This document shows positions 57,731 through 64,000 of a stretch of 64,000 bases of DNA, piece by piece (position 1 is the first letter of the stretch; the number at the start of each line of letters is the position of its first letter). The notes under the pieces were generated by a model. It was not told the origin of the DNA. It worked only from the letters and a program-made list of their open reading frames with translations, and searched no databases. This stretch comes from Mycobacterium bourgelatii (lineage in GTDB: Bacteria > Actinomycetota > Actinomycetes > Mycobacteriales > Mycobacteriaceae), in assembly GCF_010723575.1 (NCBI RefSeq), contig NZ_BLKZ01000001.1:4712001-4776000 (forward strand). The letters run 5' to 3'. The translations under genes and the position numbers were made by a program.

Positions 57731-58978
57731 ATGTCGACAGCTTTGTCTCATCCGTCTCAGGAAGTGCCGGTCAAGTTCCGGCTGGCCACCGCCGAGACCT
57801 GGTCTAACCCCTGGCCGATGTACCGGGCGCTACGGGACCACGACCCGGTGCACCGCGTCGTCCCCCCGGCGAATCCCGAGCATGACTACTACGTGCTGTC
57901 GCGTCACGCCGATGTCTGGGCGGCGGCACGGAACCACCAGACATTCTCGTCGGCACAGGGCTTGACGGTGAACTACGGCGACCTGGAAATGCTCGGACTG
58001 CAAGACAACTTGCCCATGGTGATGCAGGATCCGCCGGTTCACACCCAATTTCGCAAGTTGGTGTCGCGCGGATTCACCCCGCGTCAGGTCGAGGCAGTCG
58101 AGCCCAAGGTGCGCGAGTTCGTCGTCGAGCGGATCGAGAGGCTGCGCGCGAACGGCCGCGGCGACATCGTCACGGAACTGTTCAAGCCGCTCCCGTCCAT
58201 GGTCGTCGCACATTATCTTGGTGTGCCCGAGGAAGATTGGGTGCAGTTCGACGGCTGGACCCAGGCCATCGTCGCCGCCAACACCGCAGACGGCGGCATC
58301 GCAAGTGCGTTGGGACCGGCCGGGAACGCGGTCGGGGAGATCATGGCCTACTTCACCACACTGATCGAACGACGGCGGACCGATCCCGGCGACGACACGA
58401 TCTCGCACCTGGTTTCTGCCGGAGTGGGCGCCGATGGTGATATCGCCGGCGTGCTGTCGATTTTGGGCTTTACGTTTACGATGGTCACCGGTGGTAACGA
58501 CACCGTGACCGGCATGCTCGGAGGTTCTATGCAACTGCTGCACGAACGGCCCGACCAGCGCCAGATGTTGATCGACGAGCCCGGACTCATCCCGGACGCC
58601 GTCGATGAATTGCTGCGGTTGACCTCTCCGGTGCAGAACCTGGCCCGCACGGCCACCCGTGACGTCACCATCCATGACACCACCATTCCCGCCGGTCGCC
58701 GCGTCTTGCTGCTATACGGTTCGGCCAACCGCGACGAGCGCCAATACGGTCCGGACGCAGGCGAACTCGACGTCAGGCGGTGCCCGCGCAACATCATGAC
58801 CTTCAGCCAGGGCGCCCACCATTGCCTAGGGGCCGCTGCCGCTCGAATGCAATCACGGGTTGCCCTAAGCGAATTACTCTCCCGCTGTCCAGATTTCGAG
58901 GTCGACGAGTCGTGCATCGTATGGTCTGGGGGCGGCTATGTTCGACGACCATTGTCGGTGCCGATCCGGATGCGCTGA
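57731..58978 (+). CDS. cyp130: Cytochrome P450 Cyp130
   Basis: This 415-residue P450 has the oxygen-binding I-helix TMVTGGNDTVTGMLGG, the ExxR region VDELLRLTSPVQNLAR and the heme-ligand loop FSQGAHHCLGAAAARMQ with the axial Cys. It closely follows Cyp130 (Rv1256c) from start to end. The physiological substrate is unknown; the M. tuberculosis enzyme binds azoles and some small aromatic amides. The TetR gene overlaps its stop (TGATG, 58976-58980), pointing to one operon. Confidence 0.96.
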   Translation: MSTALSHPSQEVPVKFRLATAETWSNPWPMYRALRDHDPVHRVVPPANPEHDYYVLSRHADVWAAARNHQTFSSAQGLTVNYGDLEMLGLQDNLPMVMQDPPVHTQFRKLVSRGFTPRQVEAVEPKVREFVVERIERLRANGRGDIVTELFKPLPSMVVAHYLGVPEEDWVQFDGWTQAIVAANTADGGIASALGPAGNAVGEIMAYFTTLIERRRTDPGDDTISHLVSAGVGADGDIAGVLSILGFTFTMVTGGNDTVTGMLGGSMQLLHERPDQRQMLIDEPGLIPDAVDELLRLTSPVQNLARTATRDVTIHDTTIPAGRRVLLLYGSANRDERQYGPDAGELDVRRCPRNIMTFSQGAHHCLGAAAARMQSRVALSELLSRCPDFEVDESCIVWSGGGYVRRPLSVPIRMR

Positions 58979-59583
58979 TGGCGGGCTCCAGCAAGGATTG
59001 GCTTGCCGACCGACGCACCGAGGCGGCAGCCGACCGGATACTGGATGCCGCCGAGCGACTGTTTACCGAGCGCGATCCGGAATCGGTCGGCATGAACGAA
59101 ATCGCGGCAGCCGCAGGATGTTCCCGCGCCACCCTCTACCGATACTTCGAGAGCCGCGAGGCGCTGCGCATCGCGTATGTGCACCGCGAGACGCATCGAC
59201 TGGGCCGACAGGTTCTGAGTGGGGCTGACGACGATGAGGACCCGCGGGAACGGCTGGTCTCTAGCATCCTCGCCACCTTGCGCATGGTGCGCGAGAGTCC
59301 ACCGTTGGCCGCGTGGTTCCTCGCCACACGCGCCCCCATCGGCGCCCGGATGGCAGACCAGTCCGAGGTGATCACGGCTCTGGCCGCCTCGTTCCTGCAC
59401 TCCCTCGGACTCGTGTCGCAGACCGACGGGGCGCCGTCCATCGTCGAACGACGCGCCCGTTGGGCGGTGCGGATCATCGTCTCGCTGTTGATGTTTCCGG
59501 GCCGCGACGAGGCCGACGAACGGGCGATGATCGAGGAGTTCCTCGCCCCGGTCATGGTGTCGGCCCGTGAGGCTATCCAGTAG
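58978..59583 (+). CDS. TetR-family regulator (Rv1255c-like)
   Basis: This 201-residue repressor starts MAGSSKDWLADRRTEAAADR. The helix-turn-helix region is VGMNEIAAAAGCSRATLYRY, followed by FESREALRIAYVH. The C-terminal ligand domain spans about 75-201. Coupling to cyp130 suggests that it controls that gene and senses its substrate or product. Confidence 0.94.
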   Translation: MAGSSKDWLADRRTEAAADRILDAAERLFTERDPESVGMNEIAAAAGCSRATLYRYFESREALRIAYVHRETHRLGRQVLSGADDDEDPRERLVSSILATLRMVRESPPLAAWFLATRAPIGARMADQSEVITALAASFLHSLGLVSQTDGAPSIVERRARWAVRIIVSLLMFPGRDEADERAMIEEFLAPVMVSAREAIQ

Positions 59584-59594
59584 TCAGGCAGTAG

Positions 59595-60302
59595 TCAGGC
59601 CATCCAATAGGCTTGTGCCTTAATCCATTTGCGCGGAATGCCGAACTCCTCGCGAAACACCTTGGCGACCGATCGGGTGGTGCGGGTGTCGCAGGCCACC
59701 CAGCCGAAGTGATCGGCGGCGTCGAACGCCGCCGAGCGCACCGTCGCGAGCAGTTCGCCGCCGCCGTTGATCCGGTCCACCCAGGTGACGTTCTCGGTGC
59801 GCGCCAGCGGCAGGCATTTGTCGTCATCGCAACAAGCCTCGAGAAACACCTGTGCGGGGGTGTCCCCAATCGCAGCGAGCAAGGAATTGATCGCCGGCAA
59901 TGACGCCGTGTCGCCGACAATCACGTAACCCGAGGGTGCCGGCTCGGGAATTGCGAATTTGCTGCCCAACACCGTCGCCTCGATGGTGTCGCCCGGCTGC
60001 GCGGCCCGCGCCCAGTCCGACGCTCGGCCGCAGTGCAGGGCGAACTCGATGTCAAAGGTGCCGGCCGCCGGGTCCGGGTCGACCAGCGTGTAACCGCGTT
60101 GGTGCCCGTCAGCGAACCACAGGCGAATCCACATGGTGGGGTGTACCGGGTGGTTGTCGAGCATCCCGCCGGCATCGAAGCTCAGGCGCAGGTAGCGGGG
60201 GCTGATTTCGCGGCGACCAGTGACGGTGAGGCGGTAGTCGCCGGCGCCCATCAGCTTCATCACCGCACCCTGCCAACCGTGCGATGTCCTCAGTTCGGCC
60301 AT
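59595..60302 (-). CDS. Siderophore-interacting FAD protein (SIP / ViuB family)
   Basis: This 235-residue ferredoxin-reductase-fold protein has the FAD motif HQRGYTLVDPD (RxYT) and DTIEATVLGSKFAIPEP, then the NAD(P)H part YVIVGDTASLPAINSLLAAI and a C-terminal EFGIPRKWIKAQAYWMA. Such enzymes release iron from ferric siderophores by reduction. A strong IdeR box ends 5 bases before the ATG, so the gene should be iron-repressed. If the mRNA is leaderless the ATG at 60302 works; otherwise an internal ATG at 60260 is possible. I recall no counterpart at this locus in M. tuberculosis. Confidence 0.9.
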   Translation of the reverse strand: MAELRTSHGWQGAVMKLMGAGDYRLTVTGRREISPRYLRLSFDAGGMLDNHPVHPTMWIRLWFADGHQRGYTLVDPDPAAGTFDIEFALHCGRASDWARAAQPGDTIEATVLGSKFAIPEPAPSGYVIVGDTASLPAINSLLAAIGDTPAQVFLEACCDDDKCLPLARTENVTWVDRINGGGELLATVRSAAFDAADHFGWVACDTRTTRSVAKVFREEFGIPRKWIKAQAYWMA

Positions 60303-60307
60303 GCGAG

Positions 60308-60326
60308 TAAGGTTACCCTAACCTTT
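60308..60326 (-). promoter_or_regulatory. IdeR (iron-dependent repressor) box
   Basis: Read on the minus strand the site is AAAGGTTAGGGTAACCTTA. It matches the 19-base IdeR consensus TTAGGTTAGGCTAACCTAA at 15 positions by eye. It directly precedes the siderophore-interacting protein gene. IdeR with bound Fe2+ would block transcription. Confidence 0.85.
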
Positions 60327-60364
60327 GTCGAGCGGGTGGGCTGCCCGGTGACAGCGGCGACGAT

Positions 60365-61507
60365 CTAGCCGGCCTTGACGCGGGTGAAGCGGTGCAGCAC
60401 CCACGCCAGCGGGACGGTCACCACCACGGTGGCAACGAAGAGGTACAGCATCGAACCGGTGTACACGTGGGCACGCACGATGTAGACCATGGCGAACTCC
60501 ATGGTGATCAGGTGGATCAGGAAGATCTCGTAGGAAATCTCACCGAGCCACACCACGGGACGACTCGCGAGCAGCTTCCAGTACCAACCCTGGTCACCCA
60601 ACGCCAACGGCGCGACCGCCAGCGTGGCGATCACGGCATAGAAGCAGGTCTTGACCAGCGCCTCGCTGAGCGAGGCCGGCGACGTTGTGGGTGCGCCCGC
60701 GATGGGCGTGGAAACGATGAAATAGGCGACGACGGCCAGTGGTATCGCCGCGAAGGCGTAACAGCGCACGCCCATCGCCTGCAGCACGGCCAGCAGCATG
60801 CCGCCGAGAAACCACGCCAGATACGTCGGTAGCCACAGGCGGGCGCCGTCCGGGAACAGGTGATCGGTGTGCACCAGCACCAACCAACCTGGGCTGATCA
60901 GCGTCAGCGCGATCAGTGCGGCCAGCACCACCTTGGGCTGCCATCGTCGCCGCGAGACGACCACGAACAGGAAGTACGCCAGGAACGGCAACGTCACATA
61001 GAACGCGGCCTCGACGGCCAGACTCCACATCTGCGTCAGTCCCTGGTGCAGGTACTTCCCCAGATAGCCGTCGGTGTAGATGTGCGTCAGGGTCAGGTTG
61101 CGGATCAACCCCAACCAGCTGTGCCCAGGGTTCGGCCCAGCCTCGCGGAAGTGGTAGAGCGCGTAGGCAAACAACACGGTGATGACGTAGGCGGGCATGA
61201 TGCGCCGAACCCGGTGTCGCGCGTAGCGACTCACCGATGGTGGCGGGCCGCCTTTTGCAGCCGCGTGCACCCATGGGCGGAACAGCAGGAAACCCGACAG
61301 CACGAAGAAGATCGGGACGCCGATCTCCAGCCGAGCACCCACCAGGCCCCAGTAGCCGTGCGTGTACTTGCCGGTGGTGTACGCGGCGTGTGTGCCGACC
61401 ACCAGCAGGGCCGCCAGCGCGCGAATCCCGGTGAGCGACGCGACCCGGTCTACGTGTGCGACCTGCTCGAGTCCCCCCTGAGCGTCTTGTTCCTCGGACA
61501 GGGTCAT
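60365..61507 (-). CDS. Membrane acyltransferase, acyltransferase-3 family (Rv1254-like)
   Basis: This 380-residue protein of about ten helices starts MTLSEEQDAQGGLEQVAHVD. The family opening SLTGIRALAALLVVGTHAAY (catalytic His) and GVPIFFVLSGFLLFRPW are clear. Such enzymes move acetyl or other acyl groups onto sugars or lipids at the envelope. Its ATG overlaps the deaD stop (61504-61507). Confidence 0.93.
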   Translation of the reverse strand: MTLSEEQDAQGGLEQVAHVDRVASLTGIRALAALLVVGTHAAYTTGKYTHGYWGLVGARLEIGVPIFFVLSGFLLFRPWVHAAAKGGPPPSVSRYARHRVRRIMPAYVITVLFAYALYHFREAGPNPGHSWLGLIRNLTLTHIYTDGYLGKYLHQGLTQMWSLAVEAAFYVTLPFLAYFLFVVVSRRRWQPKVVLAALIALTLISPGWLVLVHTDHLFPDGARLWLPTYLAWFLGGMLLAVLQAMGVRCYAFAAIPLAVVAYFIVSTPIAGAPTTSPASLSEALVKTCFYAVIATLAVAPLALGDQGWYWKLLASRPVVWLGEISYEIFLIHLITMEFAMVYIVRAHVYTGSMLYLFVATVVVTVPLAWVLHRFTRVKAG

Positions 61508-63231
61508 TCGGTGTGTTTCCTGCGGGGCGGCTTGCCCGGTCGGTTCGAGCGGCCCTGCCGAGAGGGCCGGTCTGCCCGGTCAGGCCGTTCTGGCCGCAGA
61601 TCGATCAGCACGCCCGAGATCCGAGTGTTCTCAAGCTTCTTCAGCACGGCCTTGGGCAGCTTCGCCGGCAGCTCCACCAATGAGGTGTCCAGCCCGATGC
61701 TGATGTGGCCGAAATCGCTGCGGTGCAGGCCGCCCTCGTTGGCGATGGCCCCGACGATCGCGCCGGGCCCGATCTTGTGCCGCTTCCCGACCGAGACGCG
61801 GTAAGTCGCGAAGTCGATATTGCGCCTCGGTTTCTCGGGGCGCTCCGAGCGCTTATCCCGCTTCTCCCGGGGCCTTTCGGGCGGGTCGGGAGGTAGCAGG
61901 AATACCTCGCTGTCGCGCGACTGCAAGGCCAGGGCTGCCGCGATGTCAGCCATCGGGACGTTGTGTTCGCGTTCGTAATCTTCGACCAGTCGGCGAAACA
62001 ACTCGATCCCCGGAGCGCCGAGAGCGGCGGTAATCGAATCTGCGAACTTGGCTACCCGTTGGGCGTTGACGTCCTCGACGGTGGGCAGCTCGGTTTCGGT
62101 AAGCGTTTGGCGCGTGGCTTTTTCGATCGCCTTGAGCAGGTGGCGCTCGCGAGGCGAGACGAAGAGCAGCGCGTTGCCCGAACGGCCCGCCCGGCCGGTG
62201 CGCCCGATGCGATGCACATAGGACTCGGTGTCGTGCGGGATGTCGTAGTTGACGACGTGCGAAATGCGCTCGACGTCGAGCCCCCTTGCCGCGACGTCGG
62301 TGGCGACGAGGATGTCGATGCCCTTCGCGCCGCCGTCCCGCAGCGCGGCGACGGTGCGCTCACGCTGCCCCTGTGGGATGTCTCCGTTGATCGCGGCTGC
62401 GGAAAACCCTCGGGCACGCAGCTTTTCGGCGACTTCTTCGGTCGCCTGCTTGGTACGGACGAAGACGATCATCGCCTCGAACGGCTCCACTTCGAGGACT
62501 CGGGTCAGCGCGTCCATCTTCCGCGGGCCCGCGACCTGGATGTAGCGCTGCGAAATGTTCTCGGCGGTGGCGGTTTTCGCTTTGGACGTGACTTCCAGCG
62601 GATCGTGCAGGTACTTGGTGGTGAGCTTGCGGATGGCCGGCGGCATGGTGGCCGAGAACAGGGCGACCTGCTTGTATTCCGGAGTGTCGGCCAGGATGCG
62701 GTCGACTTCTTCCGCGAAGCCCATGGTGAGCATTTCGTCGGCTTCGTCGAGCACCAGGTAGTCCACCCGCGACAGGTCCAGCGTCCCGCGTTCCAGATGG
62801 TCGATGACCCGGCCTGGGGTTCCGACGACGACGTGTGCGCCGCGCTTCAGCCCGGCGAGTTGGACGCTGTACGACGAGCCGCCGTAGATGGGCAACACGT
62901 TGAGTTGCGGCAGACGAGCGCCGTAGCGGCTGAATGCCTCGGCCACCTGCAGGGCGAGCTCGCGGGTGGGCGCCAGCACCAGCGCCTGTGTCGTCTTGCT
63001 GGCGATATCGATCTTGGACAGGATCGGGATGGCGAAAGCGGCGGTCTTGCCGGTGCCCGTCTGCGCCAGCCCCACCACGTCGGAACCGGCCATCAGGGCC
63101 GGAATCGTCTCGGCCTGGATGGCCGTCGGCGTTTCGTACCCGACGTCGCCGACGGCCTGCAGGACCGCGGGGTGAATCTGCAGGTCAGCGAAAGTCACGG
63201 GCGTCGAATGCTCATTCTCCGGAGAGGTCAT
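61504..63231 (-). CDS. deaD: DEAD-box ATP-dependent RNA helicase DeaD
   Basis: This 575-residue RNA helicase has the Q motif (TPTAIQAETIP), AQTGTGKT, PTRELA, TPGRVIDHLE, DEAD, SAT and HRIGRTGRAGR. A C-terminal DbpA-like RNA-binding domain (VGKRHKIGPGAIVGAIANEG, SLVELPAKLP) is followed by a basic tail. It remodels RNA in ribosome assembly or decay, often in the cold. ATGs at 63231 and 63240 are both possible; 63231 matches the family start. It matches Rv1253. Confidence 0.95.
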   Translation of the reverse strand: MTSPENEHSTPVTFADLQIHPAVLQAVGDVGYETPTAIQAETIPALMAGSDVVGLAQTGTGKTAAFAIPILSKIDIASKTTQALVLAPTRELALQVAEAFSRYGARLPQLNVLPIYGGSSYSVQLAGLKRGAHVVVGTPGRVIDHLERGTLDLSRVDYLVLDEADEMLTMGFAEEVDRILADTPEYKQVALFSATMPPAIRKLTTKYLHDPLEVTSKAKTATAENISQRYIQVAGPRKMDALTRVLEVEPFEAMIVFVRTKQATEEVAEKLRARGFSAAAINGDIPQGQRERTVAALRDGGAKGIDILVATDVAARGLDVERISHVVNYDIPHDTESYVHRIGRTGRAGRSGNALLFVSPRERHLLKAIEKATRQTLTETELPTVEDVNAQRVAKFADSITAALGAPGIELFRRLVEDYEREHNVPMADIAAALALQSRDSEVFLLPPDPPERPREKRDKRSERPEKPRRNIDFATYRVSVGKRHKIGPGAIVGAIANEGGLHRSDFGHISIGLDTSLVELPAKLPKAVLKKLENTRISGVLIDLRPERPDRADRPSRQGRSNRPGKPPRRKHTE

Positions 63232-63240
63232 TATGAACAT

Positions 63241-63599
63241 GCAGCTTAATGGTGATCGTTTAGGCTGGGGTTGGTGCACGCCTGCCACACCGTCGGTTCC
63301 CGATTACGGCACGGTCCCGGGATGTGTCGTGGCTACTGAACCCGCCCCGCCGCCTCTCGCTCGACGAGTGCTCGGGTGGCCGCTTAGCAGAACAGCGGAA
63401 CGATTGCAGAGGTCTTTAGGTCTGGGCTCCATTACATAGCGACTGAAGAACGCAGCCGCCGCCGATACGTGGGTTGCGCCAGCGAGTTAATTTGCTTACC
63501 ACCACAAGCTAATGGCGGCGGCAACTGGATGCTGACCACAGCACGGCACGGTGGTTTCTAGTCGGAGTCGAAGCTCCCCCCTAGGTTCGCGAGGTTGTT
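63241..63599. other. Intergenic region upstream of deaD, no convincing gene
   Basis: This 360-bp stretch shows only short frames without family features. It should hold the deaD promoter near its left end and perhaps the edge of the IS30-type remnant at its right end. I expected an lprE (Rv1252c) homologue next to deaD by synteny and do not see one. Confidence 0.5.
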
Positions 63600-64000
63600 G
63601 TCAACGTCCCGTCGTGGAAGAAGGGTCCCGAACGGCGTCCACAGTCGGCCAAAGGTCAGCGGCTTGTGGAGTTGTGGACTCGGGGCCGGTCAGCGCGGCA
63701 GCCGACCGTGAAGTTGGGGTTGCGCGGACCTCAGCAAATAATTGGGCGGCGATGTTAGACCTACCGGCGTGGCGAAGCTGCCGACTTCCTGCCAGCATTG
63801 GATCGTTTGGCCGTGCGCCAAATTCGTGATCGCTACCTGTCGGAGAACGAGTGGCTCGCCATTGCCGATCTGCGCCGCGCTGGCATGAGCATGCGGCGAT
63901 TGCCTTTTCGCCAGGGCCTCGTCGAGGATATCCAGAGAATTGCGCCGCAACAGTCGCCACGATGGCGAGTATCCGCCGTGACGGAGCCCACCGCTCGGCG
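63600..64000 (+). pseudogene. IS30-type transposase remnant, several frameshifts, cut by the window end
   Basis: Pieces of an IS30-type N-terminus appear in order but in different frames: QRLVELWTRG, then SAAADREVGVARTSANNW, then DFLPALDRLAVRQIRDRYLS, ENEWLAIADLRRAGMSMRR and finally SRELRRNSRHDGEYPP followed by TGA. In intact IS30 relatives these blocks form one helix-turn-helix region. At least three frame changes and a stop show that the copy is dead. The DDE catalytic part would lie beyond base 64000. Confidence 0.72.

Noticed and set aside
63690..63950. Minus-strand frame near the right edge
   Set aside because: Antisense to the IS30-type remnant, with no recognisable domain.

Overview
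This window looks like chromosomal DNA of a slow-growing Mycobacterium. It is GC-rich, has mycobacterial lipoproteins and kinases, and carries a 13E12-family HNH gene. From memory, its gene order follows the M. tuberculosis block Rv1253 to Rv1287 almost gene for gene, in reversed orientation. It is not M. tuberculosis itself, because many genes are inserted, duplicated or missing relative to that block. The species cannot be fixed from sequence reading alone. The M. kansasii / M. marinum / M. avium part of the genus would fit.

Layout. 1-920: insertion-sequence debris, with an IS256-type end lying inside a frameshifted IS1634-like transposase. 1090-6206: sulfate assimilation (Rrf2 regulator, a CysQ-type phosphatase, cysNC, cysD), a hotdog thioesterase and a beta-carbonic anhydrase. 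6389-11826: peptide importer oppBCDA. 11813-20723: an alpha/beta hydrolase, a GMC oxidoreductase, an Mre11/Rad50-like pair, a 13E12 gene and a SixA-type phosphatase. 20792-25723: lipoproteins LprB and LprC divergent from a heterodimeric ABC exporter. 25827-29341: a run of exported proteins (DUF732, LprA, DUF4189, two C39-like proteins and a third decayed copy).

29586-43153 is the most unusual part. In M. tuberculosis embR lies directly next to pknH. Here about 9.7 kb separates them. The extra DNA holds two PknH-like kinases with a different four-cysteine sensor domain, an FHA-FHA-ABC transporter of the Rv1747 type, and a Ser/Thr kinase whose extracellular domain is an LprA-like (LppX_LprAFG) lipid-binding domain. 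That kinase is followed by a second DUF4189 gene. The neighbouring lprA gene is also followed by a DUF4189 gene, so the pair 'LprA-type domain plus DUF4189' occurs twice, once as a lipoprotein and once fused to a kinase. The kinase domains of the first PknH paralogue and of pknH are almost identical in DNA over 578 bp, which points to recent gene conversion. The block is therefore flanked by direct repeats that could delete it.

43455-47029: class III adenylyl cyclase, deoxyinosine-glycosylase-like protein, amidase AmiB2 and a HIT protein. 47135-51103: a very large membrane protein with two GGDEF domains and one EAL domain. 51100-56839: LLM flavin enzyme, FAD monooxygenase, UdgB, Tap-like drug efflux pump and an FAD-linked oxidase. 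56966-57139: a duplicated hairpin element. 57161-63231: secreted CBM2 protein, cyp130 with its TetR regulator, a siderophore-interacting protein with a clear IdeR box, an acyltransferase and a DEAD-box helicase. 63600-64000: a decayed IS30-type transposase. No tRNA, rRNA or CRISPR array was seen.
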